A stretch of DNA of 64,000 nt, taken from Phoebastria nigripes (taxonomy: Eukaryota > Chordata > Aves > Procellariiformes > Diomedeidae). Shown here one piece after another: positions 32,204 to 44,500 of the stretch. The stretch spans positions 1,550,159-1,614,158 of the forward strand of contig JAYKAV010003266.1 in the NCBI GenBank assembly GCA_035582835.1, given 5' to 3'. The first letter of the stretch is position 1. Every line of letters starts with the position of its first letter. The notes under the pieces are model-generated. The model worked only from the letters and a program-made list of their open reading frames with translations, made no database searches and was not told the origin of the DNA. A program made the position numbers and the translations under genes.

Positions 32204-35200
32204 CTGTGAGGAAGAGGAGGAGGAGGAGAGGTGACTGACGTGCAGGTGCTCGCATGAAGAACAGGACTAACCAGGAGCTAGCTGGATTCAGGATGCCGTG
32301 AATGGTGTTTGCTTGGTCAGAGGAGTCAGATTTTTCAAGCACGTGAAATTTTGTGCTGCTTTTGCTACTCACAAATGTTCGTGCTGACCATGTCCTTGCT
32401 GTTATGTCCCGCTCCAGCCATCAGTGCAGCGTGATACCAGATCAGCTGGGTAGGAGCGGTGACCATATGGTAATACTCTCTTTTCAGTATACTATTTAGC
32501 ACATGTTGGCAATTACAAATGTTTATATTGTGCTTCATGTTTAGTGGTTAAAAAAGCCCTGCTGAATGGTTGCTAATTTTAACTAAAGCATCCATGACTT
32601 AATGGATTAGAAGTTAGCACAATTAGTGCTGGAGATGGATTATAGTTGAGCTGCTTTATTGCTCAAATAATAAATAGTTTAAAGAGCTCGTGACTGCAGG
32701 GAGGGGAATTGATATAAAACATTTTGTTGATCTGTCTCGTACAGTTTGTGCTGCTGTCATCTTTAACTTTTGTTAATTGACAGATTGCTTTTGCTCTGAG
32801 NCATAACCTTCCCATTGCCTTTTTCTCGCAGGGCTGCAATGCCACGGTGCTGGCTGGTGGGATGGCGAAGGGGTGCCCTGCCCCGATGGCGTGTCTGTGC
32901 TGCAGACGGGGAGCAAGCGGTCCCTGCCTGCAGCCCCCCACTCGGCACGCAGGGGGGTGGCGAGAGCAGCTCACAGAAAATGCAGCTTTCTGGAGTTGCC
33001 CCTGCTCTGCGGGGCGGTGGCTGAGCCCGCGTTATCAGCGTTGGAGGATGTAACTGCAGGAAATCTGGTCTGTCAGTAAAAGCATCCGTGGGGCTCCCGG
33101 CTGGTCTGTGCATCTGAAACACGCACTGCTGCTCCCGGGCGGCTTGACCTTGGTCAGGTCCCAGACCCCCACCTTCCCTGCCACCGCTAAGCTCTTTAGA
33201 GCGCAGGCTGGGCAGCACCGCTGTAATGTGGAAAGTAATGCTGTCTGCCTGGGGGGAGCTCACCGGAGCGGCGGGAGGATTAGACACAAGGTCTGGGAGG
33301 TGTGAAACGTTATACAAACATCTAAGCACTCTTAATAAGATCAGGTCTAACATTACAGAACTGAAAGTACGCTGGAAGGTGAGAAAGAAGCCCTGAGACC
33401 AGAAAAAAAAATTAAAAAAAGTGGCTCATCCACACTATCAGGATACGAAAGAAATGCACTGCAAACATCCCCAGGCAGCAGGGGCTTGGGTGCTGACAGC
33501 AGTGCCCTTGGCACGTGGAGCATCGCAATTCTAGAGAGCAGGAACGGATGCCCCAAAGCTTGTGAGACACAGCTGAGCCTTTGAAAGACAAAGCACAATC
33601 TTTTGTGTAAAAACAAGCATTTGGAAAAGGCAGAATCATTAAAGCAGAGAAAAAGCTGAAAGATCTTGTTTCACACGAGACAGCTTAGATATTGAATTCC
33701 TCCTGAACCTAGTTTATCTCCTTAATTAGCATGATTTCAGGGTTTTGAGCTCCTTGACGTAATTTTTTAAAGGTTAATTTAACATTATTGAAAACTAAAT
33801 TGACTCAACTGTAAACAGTTGAAGGCTTCAGTCCATAAAACCACCAAAGGCCAGCGTAGTGTGCACTTGACCTTTATTTACCTTCTGGATTCTGATGCAT
33901 GTGTAACTCCTAGGAATAAAACTCCTTATAAAAACCAGCCATATCTTGCTGTTTAGAATCAGCGAAGATCAAAAGTTCTTCACAAAAACGCTGATCAATT
34001 AGTAGAAACCTTTCTGCCAATATTTTGAGCCCCAAAATGAAGTTTTCATTTGGAGTCATCCACCCATCCCAAATCTCTACAGAACTGGAACGTCACAAAA
34101 AGAGAATTCTCAGCAGAGATGTCCAGCTGCTGGCGGAAGGTGAGTTTTCTCTGCTTTAACTGAATATCAAATGCGTGATACCAGTGTGATGTTGAATGAC
34201 GGGTAAAATTCAGATGACCTCTCTGTTTCTTTCCCAGCCTACTATCAAACAAAGAATATGAAGTAAGGAGAGGGGAAAAAAAAAAAAAAGTAAGTCAGCC
34301 TGGCCCCAGGGACAAGCAGTATTTCAGTCTCCGTTCCTGCGCAGCCCCTGCGCTGGAGCACGGCCCAGTTGGCACAAGGTCTTTGGGGGCAGCCCGCGAG
34401 CGGCGCGGTGCAGAGAAATCGCTCCTGGGGAGGCTGACCATGCTGCCGGCACCAGGGCAGAGGTGATGGGGCACCCCGGCGGGAGGTGACAGCGGGGCCA
34501 TGTACACTCATTTCTGTGAATTTGGCCCATTCGAGCACAAGTGTCAAATTTGCCCAACATTTGCTCATTTAAGCTTGATTCCCTTAGTATTTTCATGTTT
34601 AATTCCTTGTGAATTCAACAAGTTTCTTTTTTAAATGGATTTTGCCTCTAAAGGAAGGTAGTATCGTGTTTTCTTTAGTCTCCTGTGAATCATCTGTTTA
34701 TCTTATAGTTCCTCCTTCTGTCACTCTCTGTGTACGGCATTTGGTTTCGCTGATATCTGGAGGAAAGGCTGGATGAATAGCTCTGACTCCCTACATGTGT
34801 ATTTGATTTCCTGCTTTCTCAGTTTTTCTGTGCCATCATGAGCAAGTCATTTCCTGCCTCCCCTTGCCTTTCTGCGAGGAAGGGGAGTAAGTGCTGCTAT
34901 TTTGAGAGCAAAATAATGAAATGTTTGAGTTGCCTGAAATGTAAAGCTGCATATGTGCTCGGGTGATGAATACTTGCCCACCTTCCTCCTTCCTCACGTT
35001 GGATCGTATTATTCTCAGTACTTTTTCCTCTTTTGATACACGGGAAAGCATTTGCAAATGGGCTTGGTGCACGACGCAGAGGCCTCATGGTCCAGCCATG
35101 ATTACGGGATTATGGAACCTGTGACTTTCCTGATGCAGGCTCTGGGAACTCATCTTTATGTTGTCTCTCAATCTGGTTAAGCCACTTATTGCACTTNGCG

Positions 35201-36817
35201 GCAGTTTGCAAGAATGCCACATCTGATATGTTTGTTGTCCTTTTTTTGCTATTTATTCAGGCTCTGGCCCAACAATGTCCTGACCTTTCTCGGTGCTAGT
35301 ACAAAGNGTATGGATAAACAGGGTTTAATGTATCTACTTGCTTAGTTGCAGAAGCTTTGCTTTCCCCAGGAANAGAAAACATCCTAACAAAAGTTGGGCA
35401 AACAGACTTTGTGCTTGGACTGGCAGGTTTTCCTGCCATATGATGTGTCCGTCTGCGCACTTCCATCACGCTCCTGACATACTTCGTTTGTCAGATCCAT
35501 CCTGACACCCCGTTCACATGTGCATCATCCCCTGGCTCGGTGGGCATGTCTTCCAGCCACAGCAGTGGGATGCACGGATAGACTACACCCAATCTGCGCT
35601 TTAAAAATTCATTATTATAAACACCTAATCTAGAGAAGGTGTGTGTTTGCCCATTTGCCCATTCACCTTTTGTCAGTGCAAGAACAGTAGTGTGTTAAGA
35701 TTGCATAATAAAATGGAAATGCTCATTAATTAATGTAGGTAAAGACCTTTGGAGATTCAAACAAAGTACGTAACATTGCTTTAATTTGTTTAGCCTCCCT
35801 CTTCCCTATCATAACAAATTAAGCAATATGCAGGACTTCAATCTGATGAGTATATGCGGAAAGTAGTAAGTAGTTTCAGTATTAATGTCTAACCTTTGGG
35901 CTCTTCTACAGACTAAGTCAATAAACATGACTGCTGCTATACTCTGTCTGATCCAGCAAATGACACATCATTGCTTAGAATGTAATGAGTGTTATTATGA
36001 CCTTGCTTAAATATTTCCTGAAGAAATTTGTTCCGCTTTCATATCTCGCAGTAACAAATCCATCTGCAGACAGACGCTCTGCTTCTGAATGGATATACTG
36101 CATTAGCAAAATTATTGTAAGACATGATTAATAGTCTTGTGACAAAGTTACATGTGGAGGGGGAAGATACACGCTGGCTTTCATGATTTTGCCTTTAGAA
36201 TTAGAAAGAAGTTTACAGAAAAAAAGAAGAATACAAAGTCAAAGGGCTTTGCTTTAAAAAATACACCGAAACAAGCAATCTGTATGTGAATGAACTGCCA
36301 GGCCAGCCTCTGTGTTCATGGACAAAAGAACAAGAAATTGAAAACATGAGCTTGCCATTAAAAACAAATCCACATTAAACATCTTGTATTCATCCCACCA
36401 CTCCATCGATTCAAAAGCAGTGCATTAACTTAGTAGTTCTTGATGAACACTTGCAAAATCACCATTTTCATTATAAATGTTTCAGATTCCTTAAAATACT
36501 CTTGAAGTAAAATGTCAGAAGGCAGCTTTCGATGAAATTGCTAAATATAACNTGAGTGCTGTAGGATACTAGACTAACTGTCTGCTCAGAGAAGTCCTCC
36601 AGTATTTTCCTGTTACTAGATAAAATTCATTTTAAAAAACCAGGTTAGCCAGAACCCCACCTGCTTCGCTGCACAGAACAGACAGGAAAAGCAAATGGCT
36701 CTTAAGGAAATAATATTTTGCTTACCCAAGTCAGCACAAACAAAGCAACTCCTGCTCGCTGCTGCTCCGGCTCGGCTCCCGCGGTCTGCGGGGATTAGAG
36801 CCCGCCTGGGTGCTCAC
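32204..36817 (-). other. CAMK1G: CAMK1G first intron (presumed), about 4.6 kb
   Basis: No coding exon is seen here. It is AT-rich, with a purine/pyrimidine-biased acceptor at its 3' end (32204-32230), an A-run at 34273-34289 and several single Ns. The upstream boundary depends on the first-exon assignment. If transcription starts at the 41-kb island, this intron is longer. Confidence 0.5.
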
Positions 36818-37060
36818 CAGCAGCCGGAGGAGGAGATGGCTCCGCCGTGATGGTAACCAGGCAGCACTTCACGGGGAGTAAATTGCCACGAGCACGAGCT
36901 GCCTGTGGGTGTGCGTGTGCGTGCACGTCGCTGTCAGTAACGGCAGCGGTACCTGGCAGCGCGGACACGGGAACCCGAGCGCGTCGCTGGCGGGAATTGA
37001 TTCAGCTGCTGCCGGGAGAAATGGTGCACAGTGTGCAGCAGCAGCCGCTCCTCGCAAGTA
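36740..37060. promoter_or_regulatory. GC/CpG-rich patch, candidate CAMK1G promoter
   Basis: About 300 bases rich in CpG (ctcggctcccgcggtctgcg, gagcgcgtcgctggcggg) within AT-rich flanks. It includes a GTGTGCGTGTGCGTGCACG run near 36906-36926. Its placement around the candidate first exon suggests a promoter, probably of CAMK1G on the reverse strand. No TATA box is evident. Confidence 0.4.
36818..36930 (-). other. CAMK1G: Candidate non-coding first exon of CAMK1G
   Basis: A good reverse-strand donor, CTGCTG|GTGAGCACC, occurs at plus-strand 36817/36818 in a GC-rich patch, 4.6 kb upstream of the coding-exon acceptor. There is no ATG in frame with the kinase, so this would be 5'UTR. The 5' limit given is nominal. 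This is inferred from splice-site strength and position only. Confidence 0.4.
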
Positions 37061-40000
37061 CCGAATTTGGTATTGGAATATTCCTGGGTGGAATGCAAAT
37101 ATAATTTGCCTTAATCAAACAAATGACTTCTCGGTATTAAAAAAATGCCCCATTTTCTTTTGTATGACGTTGGGAGTTCTGTGGGGCCACACAGGGCGGA
37201 GTGGGACTGGACCGGGACAGGGTTTCCCACCGGGATGCTCCGGCACCTCAGCCCTCTCATCTCCGCCACTGGGAAGGTGACGCTCTCCACCATTNTTAGG
37301 TGGTACAAAACCATGGAGAAAAAGCATTGCAGCAGAGATTAATCTCTATCACCAGAGTTTTGGACTATTTTAAACCATGCAATGGCTCTATTTTGACTTT
37401 CAAAACCTCTGTGTGTGTGCCTTCCTAAGAAGCACAGCACATATCAATATAGGAAATATTAATAATCTTTGAATCTTTTCTATACCGTAGGATTTTTAGA
37501 GATAGCAATGACAACTTTACTGACTGCACTCCCAATTGATTTACACTGCCATCTAGAATAATGCATGAAAAAGGTACATATCATTGCGAAGTTTAGTTTT
37601 ATATCGGGAATAAATCAACTCTGAGACAATACTAGAAAATCATGTTATTTTTCTTAATATTTTTTTCTTCAGTAGCTTAGTTCCAAGGCAAAGGCAGTTT
37701 AGTATGCCAGAGAAATGGACTTTGTTGGTTGGACTCCATCACTGTGAACTCCATAGTGTTGGGGATTTTCGTCAGAATTTCTGGATGTGGATTTGAATGT
37801 TAAGGTTTCTTTAGCACTAGGTTTCGGTGGAATTTGCATGGATCTGATCTTGAAACCCTTGTAAAGCTTCCTCTGTTTCTCCCTTTAATGTCTTTTGTGT
37901 GGCAGCACCAAAAGCCTTTGTGTGGCCTCATCTGTACCCCCTCTCTGGAGTGAGGGGGAGCCAGTTCCACTGCTGGCATCACGGGTGAGACACCAAAATC
38001 AGAGTAACGTGAGGTCATTTGTTGGGGGTGTGTGCGTGTGTATATATATATCACACATACAGATATATGTCCTAATATGTATGCATGTATAAACATGGAC
38101 GTGCAGGTCAATCCGTCTGGTCCTGCTGCAGCACAGACATTTCCATTTGCACCCCAGTGTAAAACCCTTGGCAGCTGGCAGAGAGCAGAAGCCCTCGGCA
38201 GGGAGGCACAGCGCCTGCCCCGGCNACTGGACGTGTGTGCCCGTGGTGCCCGGTGCCCTCCTGCGCCCGGCCAGGGGCGGCTCTGCCCGCTGTGCCTCGG
38301 GATGGACCTGGAGTGAGAAAGGTGCTGGCCACTTCTGCCTCTTGCTCTTTCATTCCCATCTATTAATTCCAGTTTTAAAACATAAAAACAATGTAATGCT
38401 TTCAGTATTATTGTCTTTGCCGTATTCAGTTCTCAGCTCATTTCTTACTATTTGATAAGATTTTGGATTTTCTTANTAACTTCTTTTACTTTCTCAAAAG
38501 CTATCAGCAATCATATCCTAACTAGAAATTTAATAGCCACAGTTAAAACTTGTGTTGTGAGATAATACAGAAGCAAAGGACATCCTGGACCATGGAGGGC
38601 ATTTTAAGATAGATTCAGTTGAAGGAACCTATGTACCTGCAGCAGAGCTGAGTGCTGCCTGCAGGCGCTGGCGAGGTGGCCGGTAGACGTGCGCAGGGGA
38701 GGCAGAGGAGGAAAGAAACAAGTCCTTTATTGAAATAGGTTCATTATGATGATAATTCCAAATAGAGTGCCAATAAGGGGAACAAACTGGCATCTATGCA
38801 TGAGCATCTATCTTCCCTGTCATGCTGGTGTCTGACCCCCGGGTTTTGTTTGCCTTGCATGGAGGAGCGCTCGCTGGCCCTGCGCAGGGGGGCACCGCGT
38901 CAGGCTGGGCTGGGTTAGTGGTAGGGTGATTAAGGGGAAATGAAATTAAAAATGACATGATTCGTGATAACGCGATTGCTTTGGGAGAAGTTTAAGGCAG
39001 AGATAATGAGAACAAAAGGGAAGCATTTACTGCGCTCCAGTCCTTGGAGTGTGTGGTGTTATTAGTTGTGTTGAAGAGGAGATGGCTGTGATAAACTGGA
39101 GTGGGTACACACGCCTTGTCTTGCTCTTGTAGCACTTGCTGTAAATGTATTATAAATCTTCCAGAAAGAGCATGACTGCAGCAGGGCGATGCTAGGGACA
39201 GCCATCAGTTAGAAGAAGGAAGAAGCTTGCCTGGAAAAAAAGAAAGCAGAGCAGGGCTCTTCAGTATGCNAGAGCTGCAACGATCCCCACATCAACAGTG
39301 TTCAGAGTTTGGCCTTCAGAAACACACTGAGAAAAACACCAACAACCCAGTGGGAGTGAGAGGGAAAAGCTCCCTTGTGTGCTTTGCTGTGGAAAGAATC
39401 AATGGCGATGGTGGCTCTCGACCTTGTCTGATAGAAATCTAGGACAACAGGCAATTCAGTTCAGGGACTTTTGCTGAGCTCTCAATGGGCTCGAGTTAAA
39501 ATAGCAGTTATTAACCAAAGACACTCAGAGCAAGCAACAATCTAGTTTTTAATGGCATGAATCAGAAGTGAGGAGGTGTGATGGAAACCAACAGCACAAT
39601 GTGCAAATTACAGCAGCCCGTTTGCAGAGGTGTTTGCAAGGCGCTGTTAGCCTGGGCCCTGCTCTTCTGGTGAGAAGGGACCTGGAACGCTTCTGTGAGT
39701 TTTTGCAAAGAAGTGAGAAAAGAAAATATCTCCTCAATATTATCAGTGAGAGGGCGAACAGGGCAGCAGGGCCATTTGTGCAGGAGGCGCATGCACAGGG
39801 GTTTTCAAGCAGAGAAGTTTTGAGATGTGACACCTTGAATGTAAATACAAACTCAGAAAGCAAACACAAAGACCCAGTGCTAGTAACCTCCGGGTTTTCC
39901 AGGAGCTTGACTCATGGCTTGTAAATCCTTGGGCCTGGCACCACCAGAAGTACAATCCCCAGGTGGACATGCTCAGGGNTGTGACAGCCTTGTCGCTGCC

Positions 40001-41140
40001 TTTGCTCAGCTGGAGCATCCCCGAACTCCCAGGCTGGTGCCAGCAGAGAGCACTGCAGCACAGCCGATAACAACAACATGGACTTTGGAGCAAAAGTAAA
40101 TAAATAAGGACTTTTATAAGCAGTGCAGTTGGGATTTCTGAGCGGTTGGTTGGGGGAAGGTGTTACTCTAGACGAGCTCCTTGAAATAATGTGCAATTCA
40201 GTAACGTATTCTTCTCAAGTGGAATCTGTAAGCATTATTTGCTTTCCTTTGTTGCCTTAAAACACAGACACTGACTGTAAAGCAAGGAGGTTCTTTTGTT
40301 TATAGCGTGCTGCTTCTTTGAATCTATACTGTCTCTGTTGGAAAGAGTTGCTCTTTTCTACAGGCTTTATTTTTATAAATAAAGTGGTTAAATTGGTAAC
40401 TGAATTATCCAAAGAACTTAGCTGCACGTTTTGTGTGTTCTTAACCTGGTAATTGTGGTCCTGGGAACTAAGAGGTAACCATTCATTTTAAAATAGTAAA
40501 GAATCATGTAATTAGCTCCTGATAGGTATGCGCTGTTCATTAAGCTGTTCAGTGGTACATTTACTGTACAGCTTGAGTATCTGTCCCTAAATAATTCCAG
40601 CTCGCACGTCTCTCATATTGCCATTGTTTTCATAGAAAACCATCTTTCTTGGGACATGTCCTGACCCACTATACAAACCACCATCCCAAAATTTACAACC
40701 ACCCCGTGACCTAAAGATCAAACACTGTGGGTTTGGGTTTGAGACTGAATTTCTTCAACTGAAGAATGGCTAATTTTGAATCCCATTTAGTCTGCTTTGC
40801 ACAACAACAGTCCACACGAAGTATATTTGATCATGCACCCAGATGCTCGGCCATCCTGCTCGTTGGCTTTCAGCCTCGCATTCCTGGTCTGCACAGTTCC
40901 TGTGTAGTGCATTTCCCATGATGATAGTTCATAGACTAATAGGAAGTAGCAGCCAATTAGGAACCTAAAAGGGCCTTTCATTAGCTTTTTGAAAAAAATT
41001 AAGTACTAATTATGTAGGTTTGAATAGATGTTTACTCGAGGGGTTAATTATGCATCCATAAAAAGCAAAACTTAATTTTGTGCATCTGGGGAGGAGAGGC
41101 TCAGGAAATCATGGTGACTGCTGGCTGGTGATGCATGTGA
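37061..41140. other. Non-coding stretch upstream of CAMK1G
   Basis: No supported exon. It contains a short TG/TA-type microsatellite at 38026-38070 (gtgtatatatatatcacac) and several isolated Ns. Open frames here are short and without recognisable similarity. Confidence 0.5.
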
Positions 41141-41164
41141 AGCCTTCAAAAGTTCACCCTTTCC

Positions 41165-41500
41165 AACCACTGCTGCGACCGCTCGTCGCTTTGCAGCGCC
41201 GCAGCGGGAGCGGCCGCCTCTCGCTGGGAAGACGGAGAGAACGGATGGGAAGCGCGGACAGGGACAGCCCGGTCCGCGTTTCGTTTTATTTCCCACGCCC
41301 TTAGCGCAGAGGTGCTGTGGATGCACGGAGGGCTGGTCCCGCCGCCGCCGCCCCCGGGCTCCGCTCCCCGCCGCCGCCCCCGGGCTCCGCTCCCCGCGGC
41401 CCCGGGCTCCGCGGCCTCGGGCTCCCTCTGGCGATCGCCCGCGCAGCGCCGGGACCGCGGCGAGAGCGGGCTGCGGCCTCGGCCGTGCGCCTGCAGCATC
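41165..41500. promoter_or_regulatory. CpG island with 26-bp tandem duplication
   Basis: Very GC-rich, with dense CpG (gccgccgccgcccccgggct, gcgatcgcccgcgcagcgcc) in an AT-rich background, typical of a promoter island. It may be an alternative CAMK1G promoter 9 kb upstream of the ATG, since a moderate reverse-strand donor GTGAAC lies at its edge (plus-strand 41151-41156). It may instead serve an unannotated transcript. No coding exon could be supported. Confidence 0.5.
41344..41395. repeat. Perfect 26-bp tandem duplication, GC-rich
   Basis: Two identical head-to-tail copies of a 26-base unit beginning GCCGCCGCCCCCGGGC and ending TCCGCTCCCC (41344-41369 and 41370-41395). Degenerate continuation of the CCCGGGCTCCGC core follows to about 41425. 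Confidence 0.9.
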
Positions 41501-44500
41501 CTCTAAAAGTCATCAGCGACGTGCCTCTTCTAACCGGGAAGCTGGCCGCCTTGGAACGGCAGGACACCTCCCTGCTGCGCCATCCCGATGGGGAGAAGGT
41601 TAAATATATCGGTCGTTACAGAAACAAAGAAAGATAACCGGAGCAATAAAATTCAGAACTTCCAGAACAATTATTTTTACACCATGTGATGGCTGTTAAA
41701 AACCAAAACTATTAAGGCATTCTCAGTAAAAATATAGCTTTCTGTTTTCAGTTAAGAAAGAAATCTTTCAGGATGCTGAAATCTGGCTGAAAGGCTTTAC
41801 CAAGAGCCATTTTTCTTTGTCTGCTTATTACTGTGTGCAGTAAATAATCAAGGAGATAACGGTATTGTAGAATTTAGCTTAAGAAATAATCCAATTAGAT
41901 TCTTCTGGGCTCGTCTCGTATGGGATTATGTGTGTTTCTGCTAAGATTTTTTTCCTCTTGGGCCAGATAGCAACTTCAAATAACTTTTTCAGTTTTATCT
42001 GTGATTACAGGTGCAAGAACAAGAAGAAAAAACCTTCCTGTAAGCGATACACCGACACCACCTTCCTGATCTGCTCAGCAGTCTGTGAGGAAGATGGAGA
42101 CAGCCTTGATCTGGGTTTCCATTCCCTCCCTTGCTGCTGCCGGTCACGCAGCTGGTTGCACCCCGGCTCTATGCGTGCCTGGGGAACACAGCAAAACACC
42201 GGGAAGGGCAGCTAAGGTATAAGGAGAAGATGCTGAAAAACTGCATACATCGCTTCTGGAGAGGTATGCGGAAGTCCTGCCAAACCAGCTTCGCGTTTTG
42301 GAGTATCGCATGAGAAACATCATGAAGTTTGGAGAGCATGTTGAAGTATCAGAAAGAAAATGGGCATTTGTAATAAACTGATATCCTGGCTGCTTTTGTG
42401 TTATTCAGAGTTGGTAGGTGGCTCCGTGTACCTGTAAAATACCCCTCTCGAGGTAGAGGAACTCACACAGTGAAAATACTGACAAACACACTGGCTAGAG
42501 ATCAGTGTTTAGGAGGTTGTTCGTGAAATAATTTTTCATGACGTTCTCTGGATTACCTTCCATTCTCAGGTACAGTATGATGGCATTCTAGGGATTTTTT
42601 ACATGAGTGATATCTTCAGCATAATTGCCACATAGACTGATTTACACAATTTCCTGGGCTCACTGTTGCTGCTTCTCTGGTGCTTCACAGCAAGTTTTAA
42701 AGAATGTAGGAGTAGGCTACGGACCGAAAGGAACCATCACCCACAGGAAAGATCAAGCAAGCGCGCAGCNCGGCGAGGCAGAGCCGTGGGACACGAGGGC
42801 TAATTTTTGCAGGAGCAGGAGTGTTTGTTTTGCTTTTTGAGTGATGACAAGTGAGCAAACAAGATCTGAATTTCACATCTGCTCCAAAGACTTCTCTTAC
42901 TCTCTGAAAGTAGCCAAAACATATCAGGAGTTGGTAAGACAACATGTCTGATGGATTTATGCTTTTTTTTCATCAGCTTGCTGAGAAGTGGAAGCTAGAT
43001 GACAAAACATTTCATAAGCAGTCACAGAGTCCATCTCTCGGCATGTGGGAGTACTGATAAAAGTCGGCTTTGCCTGAAATTGTAAACTGCACTTTAGTAG
43101 CCTTGATCAGAGCTCTGTAACATTGTCCTCACATTTCCCATGAGACCTGGCTGACCATCAGCACTTGGAAGTGTTCACTTTACTCACCTACGTGTAAGAT
43201 GACCAGAGACACGGTTTAGTATAATTTCCCGAGGTGCTGTTACTCATAACGGGCCATTACCCTGGTTTGGTGATGTTCAGAGAAATTTTTATCTGCCTGG
43301 ATCCTGCTAGATGTAATTATTCAGAGTATCTGTTTTCTGACCATTTGAAAATAGCTGTGGGATGGCTGCTGGCAGCTAACATGTCTGCTATGACACAGGG
43401 AATACATCCAAACCTATCTCAAATAATCTTTTCTCTGTTCTGTTTAAAGAGATGGCAGTTATCCTTAAGGGTAGATAGACTACCTTCCAGGTACTCTGTC
43501 ATCTTTAGGCACACCATGCAGTTCGTTATAGCAGCGCTACATCAAAACCACTTCTTGTCAGAAGGAACCTTCCCACCTCCTTCTCATGAAATTTGACAGT
43601 GTACATGGCAGATAATGGCTCTCCTGCTTAGGTGACCCACCGGTCTGTCTCAGCCGCACCGTCTAAGCGGGTAATTGAGATGGTGACATAGTCTCTTTTT
43701 TTTTTTTTTCCCCCCAGAACTNAAAGTTTTCTGAGCATGTTAGAGAATAAGGCTAGAATACTGAGTAAAGAAATGGATAAATTACTCAAATACGTGCTGC
43801 ATGTCCCTGGGATTTTGCATGCCGGGAAGGAAAACCACAGAAGGTGGCGAGGGCATAGAGCCGACGTGCCCGGGGAGCTGCTAGCTGTCGGCAGACAGAC
43901 GAGCACACCCCCGGGTTTGCAGGCTTTATTTAGCTAAAGCCTTTTCGCAGTTGTTTTAGGCAGGGTTGGTTTCCAAACACACAGTCTCTGCTCCTCACAC
44001 AACCGCACACAACACAGTGCCTGCGGCGGGGGCGTCCCCTCTCCGGCAACCCACGGGTCCCCTTGTCCTGCACAGGCATGTGTGTATGGACATGGTGGGT
44101 TGCATGACAGTGATGAAAGAGGTGCTTAGCTGCTAATCTGGTGAAAATGATTACTTACTATTAAGGTCTAAAAGCAAGTCAAGCTACCTAGCAGCTAAGT
44201 GGAAGAAGGTGATTTTTAGATCAATTTTTCCCAATCCCAAATATCCAGGTATTTACTAGAATTTTCTTTAGCCAGACTGGCAATGAGTGAGTTGTCCCCC
44301 AATAAATGACATCGAGTTTGATTTAGGGTACAGTGATGAACATAAACAAAGTTAGAGTGGTGCAGGTGTGTTCCTTAGCCCAGCCCTTTGCCAAGGATTT
44401 TTCATATAAGACCAGAATTATGACAATGCTTAAAAGTGGTATGAAAAGTGCTATAGCTTCTAATGTCTGAGATTTGTATTGATGGGTTTTGTACCAGAGC

